The notes beneath the pieces were generated by a model. It ran no database searches. It had not been told where the DNA came from and worked only from the letters and a program-made list of their open reading frames with translations. A stretch of DNA of 64,000 bases from UBA7803 sp040219935 (GTDB taxonomy: Bacteria > Pseudomonadota > Gammaproteobacteria > Pseudomonadales > Azotimanducaceae), in assembly GCA_040219935.1 (NCBI GenBank), contig JAVJUA010000011.1, forward strand, positions 124,001 through 188,000, in the 5' to 3' direction. Each line of letters starts with the position of its first letter. The stretch's first letter is position 1. Positions 42,361 through 51,801 of this stretch are shown here, piece by piece. The position numbers were made by a program, and so were the translations under genes.

Positions 42361-43311
42361 ATGAACCGAAATCCACGGCGCATCAAGCTCGGCTACCTGC
42401 TGCCCACCCGGGAGAACGTGATGCGCGGCGACCACTCCGCCGCCAGCCTGCTGGAAGCGGCACGCATGGCCCGCGACTGCGGGTTCGACTCGGTGTGGGC
42501 GGGCGACTCGCTGTTCTCCCGAGCGCGTCACGACCCTATCACCCTGCTGGCCGCCGTGGCCGCGGCCACGCCCGAAGTCTACCTGGGTACCGCCGTGCTG
42601 CTGCCGGCCCTGCGCAATCCGGTGGTGCTGGCTCAGCAGCTGGCCACGCTGGACCAGATCTGTGACGGCCGCCTGATCGTCGGCATCGGCCAGGCGGCGG
42701 ACACGCCGCCCGTTCGCGCCGAGTTCGCCGCAGCCGGCGTGCCGTTCGAGAAGCGGATCGGCCGGATGCTGGAGGGCCTTAATCTGTGTCGGGCCCTCTG
42801 GTCCGGCGAGCCGGTCACCTGGCAGGGCCGTTGGACCCTCGATCAAGTCACCCTGGGCCCGCAGCCGTTTCGCCGCGGCGGGCCGCCGTTGTGGCTGGCG
42901 AGCAACGTGGCCGCGGGCGTGCAACGCGCGGGGCGCCGCTTCGACGGCTGGTTCCCCATCGGGCCCACCGCCGCTGCCGTGGCCGCGAACCATCGCCTGC
43001 TGACCACCGCGGCGGCGGACGCGGGCCGCGGCGTACCGACCACGGCCGCGTATCTGACGATCTGCATCGACGACGACGCGGCCGCTGCGGAGGCGCGCAT
43101 CGACGAGTACCTGAACGGCTACTACGGGCTGCCTGCCAAGGTGCTGCGCGGGGTGCAGGCCTGCCGCGGCGGCAGCGTCGAGCAGGTGCTGGGTTTTCTG
43201 CAGGAGTTCGTGACCGCTGGCGCAGATCATCTGGTGCTGCGGGTAGTCGGCGACCATCGTCACGCCCTGAATCGGCTGGCGGCGCGGCGCGCAGCCCTGG
43301 AGTCACCCTAA
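42361..43311 (+). CDS. LLM class flavin-dependent oxidoreductase
   Basis: 316 residues of the luciferase-like monooxygenase fold. RIKLGYLLPTRENVMRGD, LLEAARMARDCGFDSVWAGD, VYLGTAVLLPALRNPVVLAQ and ATLDQICDGRLIVGIGQ are the typical TIM-barrel motifs that bind FMN or F420. The electron donor and substrate are unknown. It ends the SDR-TetR-LLM cluster, which may modify a lipophilic compound. Start is ATG at 42361. Confidence 0.92.
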   Translation: MNRNPRRIKLGYLLPTRENVMRGDHSAASLLEAARMARDCGFDSVWAGDSLFSRARHDPITLLAAVAAATPEVYLGTAVLLPALRNPVVLAQQLATLDQICDGRLIVGIGQAADTPPVRAEFAAAGVPFEKRIGRMLEGLNLCRALWSGEPVTWQGRWTLDQVTLGPQPFRRGGPPLWLASNVAAGVQRAGRRFDGWFPIGPTAAAVAANHRLLTTAAADAGRGVPTTAAYLTICIDDDAAAAEARIDEYLNGYYGLPAKVLRGVQACRGGSVEQVLGFLQEFVTAGADHLVLRVVGDHRHALNRLAARRAALESP

Positions 43312-43479
43312 CTACCGCATCGACGGTGGCCCCTGGAACCCGGTCGGACTTAGGGCGCGCCGCCTGTTAGACTCGCGGGCACTCCCGACCCTTCTGCGGC
43401 AGCCGGTCGGTCTGCAGGATCGCCTCGCATACCCATGCGCTCCCCGATCGCGGCGTCTTCATCCCACCCGAGAATCAGC

Positions 43480-43659
43480 ATGACTGAGCGAGAAGCAGCC
43501 CTCATGGCCAAGTACGGCATCGTTGCCGAAACCAAGACGATCTATCGCTACGGACCATATCAGTACGGCAATCTGTCTGACGCATTGAACTACGCCGCGC
43601 TGACCGAGGCCCGCGACAGCGTGCCTCCGGCGCATACTTCCACCACAGCGAAGCCGTGA
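43480..43659 (+). CDS. Small conserved protein (KYGIxxExKxxYxYxxYxYxxLxDALNYA)
   Basis: 59 residues from the ATG at 43480: MTEREAALMAKYGIVAETKT, then the IYRYGPYQYGNLSDALNYAA segment. Small proteins with this tyrosine-rich pattern are widespread in gammaproteobacteria; function unknown to me. An open extension to 43435 (15 more codons) looks unlike the family. The stop overlaps the next gene's GTG start by 4 bp. Confidence 0.65.
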   Translation: MTEREAALMAKYGIVAETKTIYRYGPYQYGNLSDALNYAALTEARDSVPPAHTSTTAKP

Positions 43660-43904
43660 GCGCTGCACCGCCCTATCGAGTCGGACAACGCCTGCGCCAG
43701 GCCGATCTGGTGGGCTGGACCTACACCGGGCTCACCGGCACGCCCGATGTCGACCCGACGGCCGTGCGCCGGTTCAGCAAGGGCGACTGGATCCTCGAAC
43801 TGCGCGCATACGGCAACCGCAACCGGGCGAGCAGCGTGATGGCCATTCGCACCATCGAGCAGGACCGGCACTGGTGGCAGCAGGCAAGACGCAACGCCGG
43901 CTAG
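43656..43904 (+). CDS. Small hypothetical protein cut at or near a MITE
   Basis: 82 residues starting at a GTG that overlaps the previous stop (GTGA). The sequence RRFSKGDWILELRAYGNRNR then ASSVMAIRTIEQDRHWWQQA has no family I know. The stop codon TAG (43902-43904) has its last base as the first base of the MITE-like element, so the original 3' end may have been replaced by the insertion. Confidence 0.5.
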   Translation: MSAAPPYRVGQRLRQADLVGWTYTGLTGTPDVDPTAVRRFSKGDWILELRAYGNRNRASSVMAIRTIEQDRHWWQQARRNAG

Positions 43905-44215
43905 TGTACCCCACCGCCCATTTTGTACCTTATCGAGCCCCTCAAAAGCGTCAGCGCAAGGCGCCGTCCGCAGGGAATGGTTGCGCCATTTCCAAGGACG
44001 GCAACACGGCGATGGCGCTTTTGAGGGGCTCCCTTCGGGCGCGAGCCCAGTCGGCCATCTGCGTTGTTGCGGCCGCTACCCATAGCTGGGCTATGGCGGC
44101 GCAGTGAAGTTCGCGAAGCGAACTTCCAAGCGGTTCGCTGCGCGAACCGCCCCGCGCCTAGCAGCTGACCGACCGGGTTCACGCGAGAAGGTACAAAATG
44201 GGCGGTGGGGTACAC
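43904..44215. mobile_element. 312-bp MITE-like element with 28-bp perfect terminal inverted repeats
   Basis: The left terminus (43904-43931, beginning GTGTACCCCACCGCCCATTT) and the right terminus (44188-44215) are exact reverse complements over 28 bp. Inside are a 16-bp perfect inverted pair (GAGCCCCTCAAAAGCG at 43935-43950 and its complement at 44016-44031) and two 9+3+9 palindromes (44106-44126 and 44130-44150) with related cores (GAAGTTCGC and GCGGTTCGC). No transposase reading frame is inside. It lies between a small gene and the crotonase gene; no clear target-site duplication is seen. It is a non-autonomous transposon or a large structured extragenic repeat. Confidence 0.85.
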
Positions 44216-44285
44216 TGGCAGTGCATGGCCGATGATGCTTTCATCCTCGCTTCGATCCGCCCCATGGCGGCAGGTAGAGGAAAGC

Positions 44286-45104
44286 ATGATGGCCCAGACA
44301 GCGGGCGACGAGCGATTCGGTGAGTTTCTGACCCTGACCCGGGAGGGCCGGATGGTCACCGTCACCTTCGATCGTGGCGACGGCCTGAACGCGCTGTCGA
44401 CCGCAGCCATGACCGAGCTCACCGCCGTGGCCGACCACCTGGCCCGCGACGTCGAGTGCTCGGTGGTGATTCTGACCGGCAGGCAGGCGTTCTCTGCCGG
44501 CGCCGACCTGAAGGAGCGTGCCGCACAGCGCGACCGGCCGCTGACCCTGCTCGAGCGCCGCCAGGCCCTGAAGGTAGGCCCGGACCTGTGCGCAGCCTGG
44601 GAGCGGATGGAGCAGATCACCATCGCCGCCGTCGAGCGCTTCTGCATCGGCGGTGGCGTCGCCCTCGCCATCGCCTGCGATCACCGCATCGCCGGAGCCG
44701 GCGCCCACTTCCGCCTCCCGGAGGTGCCGCTCGGCATGAACATGAGCTGGCAGAGCAACCCGCGCACGGTCGCGCTGATCGGCCCATCACGGGCCAAGCG
44801 CTTCACCATCCTCGGTGAGAAGCTCGACGCCGCCACCGCGCTGGCCTGGGGCCTGGCCGACGAGGTGGTGGCAGACGGTCATGCCCTGACCGCGGCTCAG
44901 GCGCTGGGACGGCGCTATGCCGCGATGCCGCCGATACCGCTGCGCATGACCAAGCAGGCCATCAACGCCGCCGCCGGTGCGCTCAATCACGCCACCAGCT
45001 ACATGGACCGCGACCAGTTCCTGCTGTCGTCGCTGACGACGGACCAGCGCGAGGGCGTTGCCGCCTTTCTCGAGAAGCGCGAGCCCAGCTTCAAGGGTGA
45101 CTAG
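44286..45104 (+). CDS. Enoyl-CoA hydratase/isomerase family protein
   Basis: 272 residues of the crotonase fold. The CoA-binding strand FSAGADLKERAA and the helix IGGGVALAIACDHRIAGAGA are clear. Of the two hydratase glutamates, the second is kept (RLPEVPLGM) but the first position reads Ala (GGVALA in place of GGCELA), so the enzyme may be an isomerase or have another CoA activity. Start ATG at 44286, with GAGGAAAGC as ribosome-binding site; ATGATG gives an alternative one codon on. It is 3 bp from the convergent csoR-like gene. Confidence 0.88.
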   Translation: MMAQTAGDERFGEFLTLTREGRMVTVTFDRGDGLNALSTAAMTELTAVADHLARDVECSVVILTGRQAFSAGADLKERAAQRDRPLTLLERRQALKVGPDLCAAWERMEQITIAAVERFCIGGGVALAIACDHRIAGAGAHFRLPEVPLGMNMSWQSNPRTVALIGPSRAKRFTILGEKLDAATALAWGLADEVVADGHALTAAQALGRRYAAMPPIPLRMTKQAINAAAGALNHATSYMDRDQFLLSSLTTDQREGVAAFLEKREPSFKGD

Positions 45105-45107
45105 GGA

Positions 45108-45398
45108 TCAGCGGCGCACGCCCTCGAACAGGTGCACCAACTCGTCGAACTTCCTGCGCTGCACCGCCACGTCGCCGCTGGCAATGGCCTCCTCCACGCA
45201 CGTGGCGGCATGCGCCTTCAGAATCTCGCTTTCCACTTTGGCCAGGGCCGCCTTCACGGCGCTCACCTGCTGCAGCACGTCGATGCAGTAGCGATCTTCC
45301 TCGATCATGCGGGCAATGCCGCGCACCTGTCCTTCGATTCTCTTCAGCCGACGCAGCGTCGGATCGGGGCTGATGGCGGCCATTGCCAAATACTCCAT
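45108..45398 (-). CDS. csoR: CsoR-like copper-sensing transcriptional repressor
   Basis: 96 residues of the CsoR/RcnR (DUF156) helical family. PTLRRLKRIEGQVRGIARMI is the signature first helix. Cys38, His63 and Cys67 have exactly the C-x24-H-x3-C spacing of the copper(I) site in CsoR, arguing for Cu(I) rather than Ni or formaldehyde sensing. It is divergent from the copA-like ATPase, and its start codon overlaps the operator at 45390-45406, so it should repress both itself and the ATPase. Confidence 0.88.
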   Translation of the reverse strand: MEYLAMAAISPDPTLRRLKRIEGQVRGIARMIEEDRYCIDVLQQVSAVKAALAKVESEILKAHAATCVEEAIASGDVAVQRRKFDELVHLFEGVRR

Positions 45399-45406
45399 AG
45401 GGGTAT
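45390..45406. promoter_or_regulatory. CsoR-type operator
   Basis: ATACTCC-ATA-GGGGTAT is a near-perfect inverted repeat (one mismatch in 7-bp arms) of the ATACCCC/GGGGTAT type used by CsoR/RcnR-family repressors. It overlaps the csoR start codon and lies next to TATAGT (45404-45409), a possible -10 for copA. So it could control both directions. Confidence 0.75.
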
Positions 45407-45503
45407 AGTGTATGCGATCTTAGCCGTCCCACCGGGGCGGCGCAATGGGCGGCGGCCCCAGCCGATGCGCCCAACCGCGAAAGATTCGCCGAGGAACTAT
45501 CCC

Positions 45504-47729
<2,226 letters not shown>

Positions 47730-47745
47730 CCCGGAGTACCCTTAC

Positions 47746-48231
47746 ATGTCACGCATCGCGCTGATCACCGTCGCCGCCCTGGCCGCCATCGCCGCGGTGG
47801 CCGCCGGCCTCAACTACAGCACATCTTCCGACGCCGGCGCCGCCCCCGCAGACGACAACGTGGCGCGGGTGCACAAGACGCCCTGGTGCGGCTGCTGCGA
47901 CGACTGGGTCACCCACCTGCAGGAAGACGGGTTCGAGGTCACTGTGGTGGAGCACGAGGACCTGACCCCAATCAAGGATTTCCTCGGCGTGCCCCGCCCG
48001 CTCGGCAGCTGCCACACCGCCGAGATCGGCGGCTACGCCATCGAGGGCCACGTGCCCGCCGCCGACATCCGCCGCCTGCTTCTGGAACGGCCCGAAGGCG
48101 TGCGCGGTCTGGCAGTGCCGGGCATGCCCGTGGGCTCGCCCGGCATGGAGATGGGCGACCGCCGCGACCCCTACGACGTGGTGGCCTTCGGCGACGCGGG
48201 CACCAGCGTGTTCACCGAGTACCGCCCCTGA
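47746..48231 (+). CDS. Exported DUF411 metal-binding protein
   Basis: 161 residues. A signal or anchor sequence (about 1-25) is followed by HKTPWCGCCDDWVTHLQEDG, the DUF411 core with its CGCC motif, then GVPRPLGSCHTAEIGGYAIE and GHVPAADIRRLL. DUF411 proteins are found in copper and mercury resistance loci. It is 16 bp after copA, so it is probably co-transcribed and acts in the periplasm. It ends 6 bp from the convergent flavin-binding-like gene. Confidence 0.9.
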   Translation: MSRIALITVAALAAIAAVAAGLNYSTSSDAGAAPADDNVARVHKTPWCGCCDDWVTHLQEDGFEVTVVEHEDLTPIKDFLGVPRPLGSCHTAEIGGYAIEGHVPAADIRRLLLERPEGVRGLAVPGMPVGSPGMEMGDRRDPYDVVAFGDAGTSVFTEYRP

Positions 48232-48237
48232 AGCCAA

Positions 48238-48723
48238 TCAGGTTCGAGCCGGACGCTCCACGTCGCCCATGCGGGCGGAGAAGTCCCAGGAGGTGAGCCA
48301 CTGCGGCGTGATCCGCAGCCCCACCTCTTCGTCGCGTCGACCCAGCAGCCACCGGGCCAGGCGGCTGCCGCTCCCGCCCAGATAGCGCTCGACCATGAAC
48401 TCGATCAGCTCCGGCCCGCGCTCGGGCACCACGCGCACCGTGCCGGCCCCGCGCACGCCGCGATAGGGTACGTCGTTGGTGGAGATGTCGATGGCGCACG
48501 ACGGCTGCTCGCGCACGGCCTCCAGCACGTGCGCATCGCGGTGGGTCACGCACCAGAACCCGCCATCTTCATAGCGGAACCACAGCGGCACGATCAGCGG
48601 CGCCCTGGCGGCGGCGATGCCGAGCCGCAGCGGAATGACCGCCTCGCCGAGCCAGGCTTCCAGCCCCTCGAGGTCCCAGGCGCTGCTCTCGCGCAGCTCG
48701 AATGGCGCCGGTTGATCGCTCAT
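48238..48723 (-). CDS. Pyridoxamine 5'-phosphate oxidase-like flavin-binding protein
   Basis: 161 residues with the split-barrel fold: LRLGIAAARAPLIVPLWFRY, GGFWCVTHRDAHVLEAVREQ, SCAIDISTNDVPYRGVRGAG and VERYLGGSGSRLARWLLGR. This is the PNPOx/F420-dependent reductase-like family. The substrate is unknown. The ATG at 48723 overlaps the stop of the PhyH-like gene by 4 bp (ATGA), so the two are coupled. Confidence 0.82.
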   Translation of the reverse strand: MSDQPAPFELRESSAWDLEGLEAWLGEAVIPLRLGIAAARAPLIVPLWFRYEDGGFWCVTHRDAHVLEAVREQPSCAIDISTNDVPYRGVRGAGTVRVVPERGPELIEFMVERYLGGSGSRLARWLLGRRDEEVGLRITPQWLTSWDFSARMGDVERPART

Positions 48724-49886
48724 ATGCCGAGGTCCAAGAGGTTGTAATCCTTGAGGCTGACGCGAACGTCCGGCGTCCAGCGGTAGGCGTGCTCCGCGCC
48801 GGCGAACGGCTGGTACTGGTAGGGCGTCTCGTGCGGGAACCGCTGACGGCGGGCGTCGATGGCATAGGCGATGAGGCGCGAGCGTTCGCGGATGCGCGCT
48901 TCGTCGTAGACGGCCACGGGGTTGTGCACGCCGCCGCTCTCGACGCCGAGCACGCTGGCGCGGCGATGAAACCCGAAGTTCATTGTCACCCGCGGCCGGT
49001 CGCTGGTGTTGGCAAACGAGCCGTGCAGGGCCTGGCGGTTGCAGATCGCCACGTCTCCGGGGCCGCAGATCAGCGGCACCGCATCGGGCAGGCGCTCCGA
49101 GCCGGCGGCCGCCACCAGCGCGGCGATGTCGAGCCTGCCGCGGCGGTGGGAGCCGGGCACGATCCAAAGCCCGTTCTCCGCATCGCAGCCGTAGAGCTGC
49201 GCCATGAAGTTGAAGCCGTGGGTGTCCGCATCCAGATCCGGGCTGTGCCAGTGGGTCCAGCCGTCCTGGTGCCAGGCCACCGAACCGCCCAGGCGCGGGT
49301 GCTTGATCCACACCGCCTCGTTGAACGGGGTGAAGTCGTCTCCGTTCACGGCCGCCGCCACCGCCAGCAGCTCGGGATGCCCGTACAGGCGCAGGCAGGC
49401 GTCGGAGAACTGCAGGGATCCCAGCACCAGCTGCAGCACGTGCTCGGGCGCATCCGCGGGCGGCAGCGGCTCGATCATCTTCACCGGATGCCGGCCGTTG
49501 GCAAAGCGGGTGCCGCCCAGCGGGTCGGACAGCGGCCGCACCCAGCTCAGGTTCGAGGCCGTGCAGCCGACGCCGAGGGCCGGCCGGCCGTGGCGATCCA
49601 CCGTGGCGCCCTTGCGCACCGGGGCACGGTCGAGCAGGTCGAGCACGTCGCGCTCCAGATCCTCCAACTCGTCGTCGCCCAGCACGCCCTCGAACACGTA
49701 GAAGCCGTGCTGCCGGTAGGCGTCGAGGATGGCCGGGTCGAGGCCGCCGTCGGCATCGAAGCGAATCGGCCCGCGATTGCCCAGCGCCAGCGCCCGCGCC
49801 GTACCTTCGGCCCGGTAGCGCTCCATGGCGGCCTGGTCCGCACCATAGCCCACGGACGGCGCCTCGGGCGAAGCCAGTTGCGACAT
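48720..49886 (-). CDS. Phytanoyl-CoA dioxygenase family protein (PhyH)
   Basis: 388 residues from the ATG at 49886, preceded by GGAGG 9 nt upstream. The iron-binding site is VAWHQDGWTHWH (H-x-D motif) with a distal His in NRQALHGSFAN, and Arg in SDRPRVTMNFGF for 2-oxoglutarate. It would hydroxylate an organic acid or lipid-like substrate with Fe(II), O2 and 2-oxoglutarate. The substrate is unknown. The downstream flavin-binding gene is coupled by 4 bp. Confidence 0.9.
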   Translation of the reverse strand: MSQLASPEAPSVGYGADQAAMERYRAEGTARALALGNRGPIRFDADGGLDPAILDAYRQHGFYVFEGVLGDDELEDLERDVLDLLDRAPVRKGATVDRHGRPALGVGCTASNLSWVRPLSDPLGGTRFANGRHPVKMIEPLPPADAPEHVLQLVLGSLQFSDACLRLYGHPELLAVAAAVNGDDFTPFNEAVWIKHPRLGGSVAWHQDGWTHWHSPDLDADTHGFNFMAQLYGCDAENGLWIVPGSHRRGRLDIAALVAAAGSERLPDAVPLICGPGDVAICNRQALHGSFANTSDRPRVTMNFGFHRRASVLGVESGGVHNPVAVYDEARIRERSRLIAYAIDARRQRFPHETPYQYQPFAGAEHAYRWTPDVRVSLKDYNLLDLGI

Positions 49887-49960
49887 GTCGGCACACCTCC
49901 CCACGGCGAAGCTCGGCTAGTGTCCCACAGTTCCCGGTAGTCTGCCGCGCGGCGGGCCGC

Positions 49961-50737
49961 TCAGGAGGTCGTGTCGTCGAACCGTCCATGGCGGCCAGCG
50001 CCGCCGGCAAACCGGCTGGCGCCGGCCCGGGTCTCCCCGGAGCGGATCACCTCGAGGCCTAGCCGGGTTTCCTCCCGCAGCGCGGCGGCTTCCTCCATCG
50101 GCCACTGGGCCAGCGCCGACGCGCGGTCGCTGCGCAGGCAGCGCTGTGGAAACCGGCCGAGCCCCTCGGCAAGCGCCAACGCCACCGACAGCGCCTGACC
50201 GGGCTCCGTGAGGCGATTCGCCAGGCCCATGGCCTGCGCTTCGGTGCCGGACACGCCGCGGCCGGTGAGGATCAGGTCCATGGCGTGGCTCATGCCGATC
50301 AGGCGCGGCAGCCGGACGGTGCCGCCGTCTACCAGCGGCACGCCCCAGCGGCGGCAGTAGACGCCGAACACGGCGTCCCGGGCGGCTATGCGCAGGTCGC
50401 ACCACAGCGCCAGCTCCAGCCCGCCGGCGACGGCGTGACCTTCCACCGCCGCCAGCACCGGCTTACCGAGCTGCATGCGGGTGGGGCCCATGGGACCGTC
50501 GCCGTCCAGGGTCACCCGGTTACCGCTTCCTGCTGCCACGGCCTTGAGGTCCGCGCCGGCGCAGAAGGTACCTGCCGCGCCGGTGAGGATGGCGACGTCC
50601 AGGTCCGGGTCGGCATCGAAGCGCCGAAACGCGTCAGCCAATGCAGCCGCGGTTGGACCGTCCACCGCGTTGCGCACCTGCGGCCGGTCGATGGTGATCA
50701 CCGCGGTGCGCTCCACCGTCTCGTATCTGACGCTCAT
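49961..50737 (-). CDS. Enoyl-CoA hydratase/isomerase family protein
   Basis: 258 residues. Crotonase motifs are FCAGADLKAVAAGSG and EGHAVAGGLELALWCDLRIA. The first catalytic-type Glu is present (GGLELA), but the second site, normally PE, reads VYCRRWGVP, so the reaction may differ from hydration. This complements the other crotonase at 44286, which lacks the first Glu instead. The ATG at 50737 has GGGAGGG upstream. An ordinary start was chosen; the open frame upstream overlaps the universal stress gene and is a shadow. Confidence 0.88.
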   Translation of the reverse strand: MSVRYETVERTAVITIDRPQVRNAVDGPTAAALADAFRRFDADPDLDVAILTGAAGTFCAGADLKAVAAGSGNRVTLDGDGPMGPTRMQLGKPVLAAVEGHAVAGGLELALWCDLRIAARDAVFGVYCRRWGVPLVDGGTVRLPRLIGMSHAMDLILTGRGVSGTEAQAMGLANRLTEPGQALSVALALAEGLGRFPQRCLRSDRASALAQWPMEEAAALREETRLGLEVIRSGETRAGASRFAGGAGRHGRFDDTTS

Positions 50738-50814
50738 GGCGCGACCCTCCCCATATCCCCCACGTGGAAGGCGATAGTAACGGATTCGCGCTGCCCGGCA
50801 GCCGCGCGCCGGCA

Positions 50815-51711
50815 TCAGCCGCCGCGCACGGTCACCACGTCGGTGCCGACCACATGCAGGATGCGCTCGGCGGTGTTGCCGAGCAGCAGCCCCTGCACGC
50901 CGTTGCGGCCATGGGTGCCGATCACCAGCAGCTCGGCCACGGTGTCTTCCACCACCCGGCCGATGACCTCGGTAGCGTGCCCCTCCTCGACGATCAGATG
51001 CTTGAAGCGCACGCCCGCCTGCCGGGCCAGCGCGTCGACGCGATCGCGAATGTCGCTGTCGATGCTCTGACGGATCTCCTCGTAGCTGCCGGTGGCGCCG
51101 AGCTGACCCACCCAGGGCTCGAACAGCGGGTAAGCCACCACCACCACGAGCTCGCCGCGCAGCACGCTGGCAAAGCCCTGGCTCTCCTGCAGCAGCGCCA
51201 CGTTGAGGTTCTGGTGCGCGTCGTCGAACGGATCGAGCGCGCAGACCACGATCGGATCGTCCACCCACGGTTGCGGCTTCACCAGCATCACCGGCACCGG
51301 CGCGTGCCGCAGCAGGTTCCAGTCGTCGGGCGTGCGCACTACGTCGCCGAACTTGTGATGAGTACTGACGGCACGAATGATCAGGTCGGCCGCCGCCTGC
51401 TCCGCAGCATGCAGCAGGCCCTCCCAGGTACGCGCGTTCCACAAGGTCACCGAATCCAGGTCCGGCACGTGACGCCTTGCGGGCGTCAGCCATTCCTCCA
51501 GCTCCGTCTCTGCAGATGCCAGAATGAACGACTTCAGCTCGGCGGACGCATCGATGGCGCTGGTGCCGATGTCGGCAACCCCTTCATGGACGACGCGCAC
51601 CGCGTGCAGGCGGGCATGGTTCGCAGTCGCGAGTGCGGCCGCCTTGCGCAGCACGTAGCGCGCTTCATCGGCGCTGCCCAGGGCGACGAGAATGTTCTTC
51701 ATGGTGGGCAT
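50815..51711 (-). CDS. Tandem universal stress protein (UspE-like)
   Basis: 298 residues made of two Usp domains. The second has the ATP-type motif GTHGRNGVQGLLLGNTAERI; the first has a degenerate loop (RAVSTHHKFGDVVRTPDDWN). The order of strands LVALGS... and VVCALDPFDDAHQ fits UspE. It is a cytosolic protein induced in stress in E. coli. ATG at 51711 or 51702 (both in frame) could start. It is divergent from the Na/Pi cotransporter gene, with 90 bp between starts. Confidence 0.9.
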   Translation of the reverse strand: MPTMKNILVALGSADEARYVLRKAAALATANHARLHAVRVVHEGVADIGTSAIDASAELKSFILASAETELEEWLTPARRHVPDLDSVTLWNARTWEGLLHAAEQAAADLIIRAVSTHHKFGDVVRTPDDWNLLRHAPVPVMLVKPQPWVDDPIVVCALDPFDDAHQNLNVALLQESQGFASVLRGELVVVVAYPLFEPWVGQLGATGSYEEIRQSIDSDIRDRVDALARQAGVRFKHLIVEEGHATEVIGRVVEDTVAELLVIGTHGRNGVQGLLLGNTAERILHVVGTDVVTVRGG

Positions 51712-51801
51712 ATCACAGCCTCCGAATGCGGGTCATCGGCCGACTCTAGCACCCCGCGCCAGACTGGCGACTCCGTAGTTTCCACGGCACCATCACGCAC
51801 C

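Noticed and set aside
43904..44215. Rho-independent terminator pair
   Set aside because: The inverted repeats are far too long and widely spaced and have no T-tracts; a mobile element explains them better.
48238..50010. 590-codon fusion of the flavin-binding protein with an upstream region
   Set aside because: The upstream part overlaps the PhyH gene in another frame; the 4-bp overlap and the start at 48723 give a normal-size protein.
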